The notes under the pieces were generated by a model that did not search any database, was not told where the DNA came from, and saw only the letters and a program-made list of their open reading frames with translations. Of a stretch of DNA of 64,000 nucleotides, positions 43,681 through 52,768 are shown piece after piece. The DNA is taken from positions 128,501-192,500 of the forward strand of contig JAKOON010000081.1 of assembly GCA_022577435.1 (NCBI GenBank), written 5' to 3'. The stretch is from Embiotoca jacksoni. Lineage: Eukaryota > Chordata > Actinopteri > Embiotocidae. The stretch's first letter is position 1. Every line of letters begins with the position of its first letter. A program made the translations under genes and the position numbers.

Positions 43681-45020
43681 AAAATATAGTCAGTGTGTTA
43701 CAGAATATAGTCAGTGTGTTTTAGAATATAGTCAGTGTGTTATAGAATATAGTCAGTGTGTTATAGAATATAGTCGGTGTGTTATAGAATATAGTGGGTG
43801 TGTTATAGAATATAGCCAGTGTGTTATAGAATATAGTCAGTGTGTTATAGAATATAGTGGGTGTGTTATAGAATATAGCCAGTGTGTTATAGAATATAGT
43901 CTGTGTTATAGAATATAGTGGGTGTATTATAGAATATAGTGGGTGTGTTATAGAATATAGTCAGTGTGTTATAGAATATTGTGGGTGTATTATAGAATAT
44001 AGTCAGTGTATAATAAAACATAGTGGGTGTGTTATAGAATATAGTGGGTGTGTTATAAATTATAGTGGGTGTGTTATAGAATATAGTCAGTGTGTTATAG
44101 AATATAGTCAGTGTGTTATAGAATATAGTGGGTGTATTATAGAATATAGTGGGTGTGTTATAGAATATAGTGGGTGTGTTATAGAATATAGTGGGTGTAT
44201 TATATAATATAGTGGGTGTGTTATAGAAAATAGTGGGTGTGCTATAGAATATAGTGAGTGTGTTATAGAATATAGTCAGTGTGTTATAGAATATAGTGGG
44301 TGTATTATAGAATATAGTGGGTGTGTTATAGAATATAGTGGGTGTGTTATAAAATATAGTCAGTGTGTTACAGAATATAGTCAGTGTGTTTTAGAATATA
44401 GTCAGTGTGTTATAGAATATAGTCAGTGTGTTATAGAATATAGTCGGTGTGTTATAGAATATAGTGGGTGTGTTATAGAATATAGCCAGTGTGTTATAGA
44501 ATATAGTCAGTGTGTTATAGAATATAGTGGGTGTGTTATAGAATATAGCCAGTGTGTTATAGAATATAGTCTGTGTTATAGAATATAGTGGGTGTATTAT
44601 AGAATATAGTGGGTGTGTTATAGAATATAGTCAGTGTGTTATAGAATATTGTGGGTGTATTATAGAATATAGTCAGTGTATAATAAAACATAGTGGGTGT
44701 GTTATAGAATATAGTGGGTGTGTTATAAATTATAGTGGGTGTGTTATAGAATATAGTCAGTGTGTTATAGAATATAGTCAGTGTGTTATAGAATATAGTG
44801 GGTGTATTATAGAATATAGTGGGTGTGTTATAGAATATAGTGGGTGTGTTATAGAATATAGTGGGTGTATTATATAATATAGTGGGTGTATTATAGAAAA
44901 TAGTGGGTGTGCTATAGAATATAGTGAGTGTGTTATAGAATATAGTCAGTGTGTTATAGAATATAGTGGGTGTATTATAGAATATAGTGGGTGTGTTATA
45001 GAATATAGTGGGTGTGTTAT
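43681..45020. repeat. Near-identical tandem pair of 670-bp blocks
   Basis: 43681-44350 and 44351-45020 share a run of rare variants in the same order: TTACAG, GTTTTAG, TCGGTG, ATATTGTGGG, ATAATAAAACATAG, TAAATTATAG, TATATAATATAG and GTGCTATAG. By eye I found one substitution, G versus A in the unit at about 44220 versus 44890. This is the clearest recent duplication in the array. Confidence 0.88.
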
Positions 45021-46070
45021 AGAATATAGTCAGTGTGTTATAGAATATAGTGGGTGTGTTATAGAATGTAGTGGGTGTGTTATAGAATATAGTGGGTGTA
45101 TTATAGAATATAGTGGGTGTGTTATAGAATATAGTGGGTGTATTATAGAATATAGTGCGTGTGTTATAGAAAATAGGGGGTGTGTTATAGAATATCGTCA
45201 GTGTGTTATAGAATATAGTCAGTGTGTTATAGAAAATAGTGGGTGTGTTATAGAATATAGTCAGTGTGTTATAGAATATAGTGGGTGTGTTATAGAATAT
45301 AGTGGGTGTGTTATAGAATATAGCCAGTGTGTTATAGAATATAGTCAGTGTGTTATAGAATATAGTCAGTGTGTTATAGAATATAGTCAGTGTGTTATAG
45401 AATATAGTGGGTGTATTATAGAATATAGTGGGTGTGTGATAGAATATAGTGGGTGTATTATAGAATATAGTGGGTGTGTGACAGAATATAGTGGGTGTGT
45501 GATAGAATATAGTGAGTGTATTATAGAATATAGTGGGTGTATTATAGAATATAGTGGGTGTATTATAGAATATAGTGGGTGTATTATAGAATATAGTGGG
45601 TGTGTGATAGAATTTAGTCAGTGTGTTATAGAATATAGTCAGTGTGTTATAGAATATAGTGTACGTGTTATAGAATATAGTGGGTGTGTTATAGAATATT
45701 GCCAGTGTGTTATAGAATATAGTCAGTGTATTATAGAATATAGTGGGTGTGTTATAGAATATAGTGGGTGTGTTATAGAATATAGTCTGTGTTATAGAAT
45801 ATAGTGGGTGTATTATAGAATATAGTGGGTGTGTTATAGAATATAGTCAGTGTGTTATAGAATATAGTGGGTGTATTATAGAATATAGTGGGTGTGTTAT
45901 AGAATATAGCCAGTGTGTTATAGAATATATTGGGTGTGTTATAGAATATAGTCTGTGTTATAGAATATAGTGGGTGTATTATAGAATATAGTGGGTGTGT
46001 TATAGAATATAGTCAGTGTGTTATAGAATATAGTCAGTGTGTTATAGAATATAGTGGGTGTGTTATAGAA

Positions 46071-46600
46071 TATAGCCAGTGTGTTATAGAATATATTGGG
46101 TGTGTTATAGAATATAGTGGGTGTGTTATAGAATGTAGTGGGTGTGTTATAGAATATAGTCAGTGTGTTATAGAATGTAGTGGATGTGTTATAGAATGTA
46201 GTGGGTGTGTTATAGAATATAGTGGGTGTGTTATAGAATATAGTGGGTGTGTTATAGAATATTGTGGGTGTATTATAGAATATAGTGGGTGTGTTATAGA
46301 ATATAGTCTGTGTTATAGAATATAGTCTGTGTTATAGAATATAGCCAGTGTGTTATAGAATATATTGGGTGTGTTATAGAATATAGTGGGTGTGTTATAG
46401 AATGTAGTGGGTGTGTTATAGAATATAGTCAGTGTGTTATAGAATGTAGTGGATGTGTTATAGAATGTAGTGGGTGTGTTATAGAATATAGTGGGTGTGT
46501 TATAGAATATAGTGGGTGTGTTATAGAAAATAGTCTGTGTTATAGAATATAGTGGGTGTATTATAGAATATAGTGGGTGTGTTATAGAATATTGTGGGTG
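46071..46600. repeat. Tandem pair of 269-bp blocks
   Basis: The sequence from ATAGCCAG at 46071 recurs at 46340, and the rare TGGATGTG unit at 46181 recurs at 46450, both 269 bp apart. That length is thirteen units minus four bases, consistent with two 19-bp units per block. Confidence 0.8.
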
Positions 46601-47300
46601 TATTATAGAATATAGTGGGTGTGTTATAGAATATAGTCTGTGTTATAGAATATAGTCAGTGTGTTATAGAATATTGTGGGTGTATTATAGAATATAGTCA
46701 GTGTGTTATAGAATATAGTCAGTGTGTTATAGAATATAGTGGGTGTGTTATAGAATGTAGTGGGTGTGTTATAGAATATAGTCAGTGTGTTATAGAATGT
46801 AGTGGGTGTGTTATAGAATATAGTGGGTGTGTTATAGAATATTGTGGGTGTATTATAGAATATAGTGGGTGTGTTATAGAATATAGTCAGTGTGTTATAG
46901 AATATAGTCAGTGTGTTATAGAATATAGTCAGTGTGTTATAGAATATAGTCAGTGTGTTATAGAATATAGTCAGTGTGTTATAGAATATAGTGGGTGTGT
47001 TATAGAATATAGTCAGTGTGTTATAGAATATAGTCAGTGTGTTATAGAATATAGTCAGTGTGTTATAGAATATAGTCAGTGTGTTATAGAATATAGTGGG
47101 TGTGTTATAGAATATAGTCAGTGTGTTATAGAATATAGTGGGTGTGTTATAGAATATTGTGGGTGTGTTATAGAATATAGTCAGTGTGTTATAGAATATA
47201 GTCAGTGTGTTATAGAATATTGTGGGTGTGTTATAGAATGTAGTGGGTGTATTATAGAATATAGTGGGTGTGTTATAGAACATTTTGCGTGTGTTATAGA

Positions 47301-47798
47301 CCACACCCAAAATATACAGATAAGCTTATTTATTTATATTTATTCATAATACACAGTTTGGATGAAGATCCCTGATGGAGTTTGCAAAATGGTAAAATAT
47401 TAATATCAAAAGCTGTTTGTTGTTTGTAGTGAGAAACAGTGACAACAAACTCAGATTTTACCACAAGTTAGATTGAAAAAAACCTGCTTGGCCCCATTTA
47501 GTTATTATCATCGTTATTATGATTATTATTAATACATTTATTTCAAATATTTTTAAATTTTTTTAAATTAAGACTTGGAGACTCAGTGACTCGGAGACTC
47601 GGAGAGTCAGACGCTTCAACACAGGATTCATTCTGCATCCAACACCAGAATAATAAATGAATCCTAACATGGCAGCAGGAGGCTGAATACTGGGTCGACC
47701 CAAACAAACGGGCTGCAGGGAGCTGCTGTCGGCGTGACCCACTTCTGCTGTGGTGCTGCCTTGTTCCAGGGAGGCACGTGGCGCTGACGCTCGTCCTG
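47301..47798. other. Unique AT-rich flank of the satellite
   Basis: The array stops abruptly and the sequence becomes unique and AT-rich (runs of TTTAAA and TATTTAT, especially 47500-47570). A short imperfect GACTCGGAGA repeat sits at about 47573-47610. I see no gene here. Minus-strand open frames that begin in the neighbouring CA tract and end here have no recognisable domain. Confidence 0.7.
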
Positions 47799-47829
47799 CA
47801 CACGCACACACACACACACACACACGCAC

Positions 47830-47885
<56 letters not shown>
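47799..47885. repeat. (CA)n microsatellite
   Basis: About 87 bp of CA dinucleotides with a few CG interruptions (CACGCACA) near the left end. Tracts this long are common in teleost genomes. They create spurious CVCV / THTH open frames in four of the six frames. Confidence 0.95.
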
Positions 47886-47889
<4 letters not shown>

Positions 47890-48904
47890 TGAATCAAGGC
47901 TGAGATCTGCCTCCTGTTCATGGAGATCTGCTCCTCCCAGACTGAGAGCTCTGAACATCAGCCTGCTGTCACCGCACACTCTCTCACTGCAGCTCGGGTC
48001 CGTCCTGCTCGGTCTCAGGTTTCACAAACTCTTTTATGACACAGAACCCGGTGGGTCCGGTACCGAGAGGTACTCGGTGGTACTCACATGCAGAGTCACA
48101 GACCACTTCAGAGGAGAGTGAAATAAAAATGTGCTCAGGAACACACAGTGTTAACTACCTGGTAAAATATAAAATGCATAATTTTATTTATCAACAAACA
48201 GTATTTCAGTATTTATCATCATGTCCACCACCATGTAGACACTGAATGAGTGAGTCCTTCCAGTGAGGACATGTCCCTGCAGCAGAGTCCTCCCTCAGAT
48301 AGTTTCAAAAGGGACAAACAATTCATGAGCATTTTAAGGGCTAATGAGGAACCTGGCAATGATTGTTTTAATAATTCTTTAAATTCGAACAAGGTCTGTG
48401 GCTGTTCTCCACCTTTAACCCTTTAATGAGCCTCTAAGAACAGCAGTCTTTACCAAACGTCTCCTCCTTTCATTTATTAGTCCTCTCCTCTAAAACATCC
48501 CGTATTTAAAACCGTTTCGAAACAAAGTTGCTACGCTGTGTAAAATGTAAACAAAAACGTGACGATTTGTAAATCATGTTTAAATGAAATAAACCAAAGA
48601 GTCCATTTGATAAACTGACCTCACTTGTTCCGTCTTATTGTCTTATTGTCCTCCTCTTTACCCACATTTCAGTTCCAGAAGAAACTGCTGAGGATTTTAT
48701 TTGTAGTGTTTTGCAGTGTGTCCCCTGCTGCAGTGTGTCCCCTGTCGTGTGTGTCCCTCTGAACCAGGTTCCCGTTGTGTCTACTTCCTGACCTCCTCCT
48801 GCCTCTCGTCCTCAGGCTGGACGTGTCCACAGGTATCCAGAGATCTGATTTAATCCTAATCCTCTAATCTGCTGAGAACAAACCGTGGACGCTTTGTGTC
48901 TCAA
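47886..48904. other. Unique sequence, no gene recognised
   Basis: Mixed-composition unique DNA. Short open frames (for example plus strand 47750-48121 and 48036-48245) match no domain I know, and the first runs through the CA tract. A 17-bp direct repeat beginning GCAGTGTGTCCCCTG occurs at 48713 and 48730. I see no convincing exon. Confidence 0.55.
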
Positions 48905-49135
48905 CATAGCCCGAACCGACCCGACCCGAACCGACGCGGCCCCTGAACCCTGACCCGACCCCTGACCCGACCCGACCCGACCCGGCCCCCGACCCGACCC
49001 GAACCGACGCGGCCCCCGAACCCCGACCCGACCCCTGACCCGACCCGGCCCCCGCCCCGCCCCGACCTGAACCGACGCGGCCCCCGAACCCTGACCCGAC
49101 CCCCGACCCGCCCCGACCCGCCCCGACCCAGATGA
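48905..49135. repeat. GC-rich CCCGA-type minisatellite
   Basis: About 230 bp built from CCCGA / CCTGA / ACCGA pentamers, grouped into blocks of about 70 bp that each contain CCGACGCGGC (at 48931, 49004 and 49072, spacings 73 and 68). It is very rich in CpG, unlike its AT-rich surroundings, and the minus strand carries closely spaced GGG runs (TCGGG). Open frames here are only Gly/Ser/Arg/Val repeats. Confidence 0.9.
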
Positions 49136-49697
49136 TGGTGCTCAATCCAATGTTTCCAATGAGGATGACACAGCAGGAAAACAGAGTCAACACAGAGACA
49201 CAGATCACTGAGGTTCATGTCAATCAGAGTGTATGATGATGATATCATAGAGCTGTGAGGAAGAGGAGGAGGAAACACTGAGGAAGAGGAGGAGGAACTG
49301 GAGAGGAAACTTTATTCATACAAGCACAATTCAAAGAGTTTTACAGACAGAAGAGAATTCAAACTATATTCAACCACAAGGAGCGGTAGTAGTAGTTTCG
49401 ATGATAAAATAAAATTATGAAGAAATATAATTACAATGACGTTACAGTACAGAAATATTAATATTAATATTAACATCCATCCCGTCTCTGCTCTGTCTAA
49501 CGTCTCCAGGACAATATCTGTCTCTCGTCTCTGACTCGATCTGCTGCTCCTCATTCTTAAAGCTGCAGACTCAGCTGATTGTTCACTTCCTGTTTGTATG
49601 TAAAACTTAAAACAACATGAATGCTTTGTAGAAAATGTCAGAAAAATCTGGAAATGGATCAAAATAGAAAAAAAACGGATTTAATAAGTCTTAAACA
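49136..49697. other. Unique sequence, no gene recognised
   Basis: Includes purine-rich GAGGAAGAGGAGGAG runs at about 49256-49300 and AT-rich DNA with ATTAATATTAATATT near 49457. The minus-strand open frame 49312-49662 has a hydrophobic stretch but no recognisable domain, and I do not call it a gene. Confidence 0.55.
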
Positions 49698-49749
49698 CTG
49701 TGTGTGTGTGTGTGTGTGTGTGAGTGTGTGTGTGTGTCTGTGTGTGTGT

Positions 49750-49783
<34 letters not shown>

Positions 49784-49825
49784 CTGTGAGTGTGTGTGTC
49801 CGTGAGTGTGTGTGTCTGTGTGTGT

Positions 49826-49920
<95 letters not shown>

Positions 49921-49925
49921 TGTGT

Positions 49926-49966
<41 letters not shown>

Positions 49967-50027
49967 TGTGAGTGTGTGTGTGTGGGTCTGTGTGTGTCTG
50001 TGAGTGTGTGTGTGTCCGTGAGTGTGT

Positions 50028-50110
<83 letters not shown>

Positions 50111-50150
50111 TGTGTGTGTGTGTGTCTGTGAGTGTGTGTGTGAGTGTGTC
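49698..50150. repeat. Interrupted (TG)n tract, about 450 bp
   Basis: A long alternating TG tract broken at intervals by TCTG, GAG and TCCG. The interruptions recur in the same order (for example TGTCCGTGAGTG at about 49798 and 50012), suggesting segmental copying inside the tract. Alternating purine-pyrimidine DNA of this length can adopt Z-DNA. Its CVCV and HTHT open frames are not genes. Confidence 0.95.
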
Positions 50151-50751
50151 CACTTCAGTCTTTTCTTTGTGAACGTATGTTCAACAACAACAACACAGTG
50201 TCCAGAACATGATGTCCTCGTACATTCACATCTGTGTCCTCTGCCGGAGAACTGATGGCTGCAGCATGCAGAGAGCGGTGCTGCCCTCTATCTGCTGCTG
50301 GGGGAACTGCAGACGCAGCTGCTGCAGGGCCACAGATTAGAGGAACACAGGATGGAGGGAAAAGTATAAACTTAAATAAGTGTATCTGGAGGAGCTTTTT
50401 ATTGCTGTCCTCGATGCTGCTGCTGTGAAGAACTGTGTGAACTTTATTTAATTTTTAAACACCGTCAAAAGTTTATCTTCATCTTCATCTTCAACAATGC
50501 AAATAAAAGGAGAGAAGATAAAAACAGTAAAGTTATTTTCTCAAAAGAAAAGTTTTGGATTGTTTTTACTTTTAATTTAAATTTACGTCATAAGATCATC
50601 ACCAGCATCATGTTTTTACTAAGAAATCTTTGGGGGAGTTTATTGAAGCAACTTCAGTGGTGACTCCCTCCTCTCATTACGGCTACAGACTGCCCCCTGC
50701 TGGTCAGTGGCCGTCAATCAAATTTAAAAAAAAATTCTTGTTCGGTGTCTC
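50151..50751. other. Unique sequence left of the Tc1 element
   Basis: Mixed unique DNA. The plus frame 50234-50428 is Ala-rich and short, and I do not recognise it. AACAACAACAACA lies near 50181 and CTTCATCTTCATCTTCA near 50477. A possible CTCF-type site is listed separately. No gene is supported. Confidence 0.5.
50692..50703. promoter_or_regulatory. Possible CTCF-type core site
   Basis: GCCCCCTGCTGG resembles the reverse complement of the vertebrate CTCF core (CCAGCAGGGGGC). It lies in unique sequence 50 bp left of the Tc1 element. This is a motif match only; many such matches are not bound. Confidence 0.3.
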
Positions 50752-50755
50752 TATA

Positions 50756-52089
50756 TACACTGCTGCAAAAAATAAAGGGACCACTTAAACAAGTCAATGT
50801 AACTCCAATCAATCCCACTTCTGTGAAATCAAGCTGTCCAGTTCGGATCAACACTGATTGAGGATCAGTTTCACCTGCTGTTGTACAAATGGAACAAACA
50901 GGTGGAAATGAGGCAATTATCAAGACAGGAGGACATACCGGGAGACGGGCCGGTCCACCAGGAGACGTGGAGGGGGCCGTAGGAGGACAACAACCCGGCA
51001 GCGGGACCGCTATCTGCTCCTTTGTGCAAGGAGGAGCAGGAGGAGCGCTGCCAGAGCCCTACAAAATGACCTCCAGCAGGCCACTAATGTGCATGTTTCT
51101 GCTCAAACTGTCAGAAACAGACTCCATGAGGGCGGTACGAGGACCCGACGTCCACAAGTGGGGTCTGTGCTCACAGCCCAACACCGTGCGGGGCGACCGG
51201 ACTTTACCGGAGAACACCGAGATCGGCAGCTTCTCCGTCGGCGCCCTGTGGTCTTCACGGATGAGAGCAGGTTCCCACTGAGCACATGTGACAGACGTGA
51301 CGGAGTCTGGAGACGCCGTGGAGAACGTTCTGCTGCCTGCAACATCCTCCAGCGGGACCGGTTCGGCGGCGGGTCAGCGACGGTCTGGGGAGGCGTTTCT
51401 TCGGAGGGCAGCGCAGCCCTCCGTGTGCTAGCCAGAGGTACCCTGACTGCCATCAGGTCCCGGGATGAGATCCTCAGACCCGTTGAAGACCATCTGCTGG
51501 TGCAGCGGGTCCTGGGTTCTTCTGATGCAGGACAATGCTCGGCCTCATGTGGCTGGAGTGTGTCAGCAGTTCCTGCACGATGAAGGCATCGATGCTACGG
51601 ACCGGCCCACCCGTTCTCCAGACCTGAATCCAATCCAGCACATCCGGGACATCGTGTCTCGTTCCGTCCGCCGACGCCACGTCCACCGCAGACTGTCCGG
51701 GAGTGGACCGATGCTTTGATCCAGGTCTGGGAGGAGATCCCTCAGGAGAACATCCGTGGTCTCATCAGGAGCATGCCCAGGCGTTGTAGGGAGTGATACA
51801 GGCACGTGGAGGACACACACACTACTGAGACTCATTTGGACTTGTCTTCAGGAATCTCCACAGAAGTTGGATCAGCCTGTGATCTGATTTTTCCACTTTT
51901 ATTTGGAGTATGATTCTGAATCCAGACCTCCATGGATAATGATTCTGATTTCCATTGATCATTCTTATGTTATTTTGTTCTCAACACATTCCACTATGTA
52001 ATGAATCAAGATTTGAACTGGAACATTTCATTCATTGAGATCTAGGATGTGTTGTTTAAGTGTTCCATTAATTTTTTTGGAGCAGTGTA
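50756..52089 (+). mobile_element. Tc1/mariner transposon, inactive
   Basis: The element runs from 50758 to 52087 and is flanked by TA on both sides (50756-50757 and 52088-52089), the usual Tc1/mariner target duplication. The left terminal inverted repeat (50758-50790, beginning CACTGCTGCAAAAAA) pairs with the right end (52054-52087, ending TTTTTTTGGAGCAGTG) with a few mismatches. The internal length of about 1.33 kb fits an ordinary single-gene Tc1 element. The only gene is a broken transposase on the plus strand. It cannot move by itself, but the ends look good enough that trans-mobilisation cannot be excluded. Confidence 0.93.
50930..51799 (+). pseudogene. Tc1-type transposase, frameshifted
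   Basis: This is a relic of a DDE transposase that would bind the element ends and cut and paste it. The N-terminal helix-turn-helix region is readable without an ATG from about 50975 (R-R-T-T-T-R-Q-R-D-R-Y-L, then ALQNDLQQATNVHVSAQTVR). The first catalytic Asp is in VVFTDESRF (codon 51260-51262), followed by ATVWGGV. Two single-base losses between about 51490 and 51528 shift the frame to LLMQDNARPH, whose Asp is at 51531-51533. The third catalytic position, 34 residues later in SPDLNPIQH, is Gln (51636-51638), where Tc1 proteins have Glu. Another shift near 51690 leads to TDALIQVWEEIPQENI and a stop near 51799. With at least three shifts and a lost catalytic residue it is clearly dead. Confidence 0.92.
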
Positions 52090-52093
52090 TATA

Positions 52094-52238
52094 GACACAC
52101 CTAACAGAGAAAAAATGTTAAATACAGAACAAAAACTAAAGCTCAGTTTTTCATGCTCAGATTCAGAAACAGAAACCAGCAGCAGCTTCTCTCATCACCA
52201 CCTCTCATTCAGTGATGTCATCATCCAGCAGTGATGTC
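52094..52238. other. Unique stretch with repeated TGATGTCATCA
   Basis: Short unique DNA between the Tc1 element and the first interspersed repeat. TGATGTCATCA occurs at 52213, 52232 and 52251, spaced 19 bp apart, so the third copy already lies inside the repeat. The motif resembles ATF/AP-1-type sites, but it can equally be a small tandem duplication. Confidence 0.6.
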
Positions 52239-52768
52239 ATCAACCATCAGTGATGTCATCATTGGTTTGTGAACGTTATGAATCCTCCAGTTCAGATTCT
52301 GTCCGTCACCATCTTGCTAGTTTGGAGCAGGAAGTGACCATATTTGGACGAGCTGGGGGAGGAGCCAGATGTGGATCTGACCGATCTGATTGGAAACCTG
52401 ACGATACTACGTCCCGCCCACCGATAGCTGTAACCTGACTGCACCACAGGCCTGTCAATCAAACAGACACGCCCCCAAAAACAGGTCTTCTTGAATCTTC
52501 TTTTCTAATGAATGAGGGATTATTTTCAGATGGACCTCCAGAAAACTAATAAGAAGGAGTGACTTTAGCTAACAACACCGAGATAACTGATGGACACATT
52601 TTATTCACTTTGGATTTGATGAGAGAAGTTGAATGGGAGTCTATGGAGCCGGAGGCTTTTTGGAGCCGACCTCTAGTGGCACTCGCTGGTATTGCAGCTG
52701 AAGACACTTCTGGATCAGAACCATCTTACAGACCTGAAGCTATGAACTCTTTTAGAAACAGTCTGTGG
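52239..52768 (+). repeat. Interspersed repeat, copy 1
   Basis: About 530 bp almost identical to copy 2 (53985-54718) and, inverted, to copy 3 (55697-56020). It begins near ATCAACCATCAGTGATGTC, passes GGTTTGTGAACGTTATGAA and ACGATACTACGTCCCGCCC, and ends near GAACTCTTTTA followed by CAGTCTGTGG. Relative to copies 2 and 3 it has lost about a dozen bases (GCTAGTTTGGAG here, where they keep TTCGGAGCGGTTTGGAG). No terminal inverted repeats or tail are obvious, so I leave the class open. The open frame 52559-52792 is the repeat translated and is not a gene. Confidence 0.85.

Larger units (their letters stand above)
1..47300. repeat. 21-bp satellite array, about 47.3 kb
   Basis: A single head-to-tail array, all units in one orientation, entering from the left edge and ending near 47300. 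The unit is TGTGTTATAGAATATAG plus TGGG, TCAG, CCAG or TGTG. TGGG-type units have no C on the + strand. Recurrent variants mark positions: TTATGG, TTACAG, TTATAAAAT, GTAATAG, TATCATAG, ATATCG, ATATTG, GAATGTAG, and 19-bp units where TCAGTGTG shrinks to TCTGTG or TCAGTG. No transposon or unique sequence interrupts it. Read in threes it gives C-V-I-E-Y-S-(G/Q/V) on + and N-T-(P/L)-T-I-F-Y on -, which explains every long ORF here. I see no promoter, splice signal or non-repetitive coding sequence. Whether it is centromeric, subtelomeric or interstitial cannot be judged from the window. Confidence 0.97.

Noticed and set aside
1..47300. CRISPR array
   Set aside because: The repeats are contiguous with no unique spacers, and the context is eukaryotic.
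1..47300. Telomeric DNA
   Set aside because: The strand is G/T-rich, but the unit is 21 bp with an AT core and there is no TTAGGG run.
1..47300. G-quadruplex-forming array on the + strand
   Set aside because: There is only one GGG per 21-bp unit, leaving loops of about 18 bases, too long for a strong quadruplex.
47543..48121. Open frames of 112-138 codons around the CA tract
   Set aside because: They are held open by the dinucleotide repeat, and the flanking residues show no domain.
49659..50153. Open frames of 99-164 codons in the TG tract
   Set aside because: These are only CVCV or HTHT translations of a microsatellite.
50889..51281. 130-codon frame starting MEQTGGNEAI inside the Tc1 element
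   Set aside because: It has the first ATG but is out of frame with the transposase; the helix-turn-helix and catalytic motifs read in other frames.
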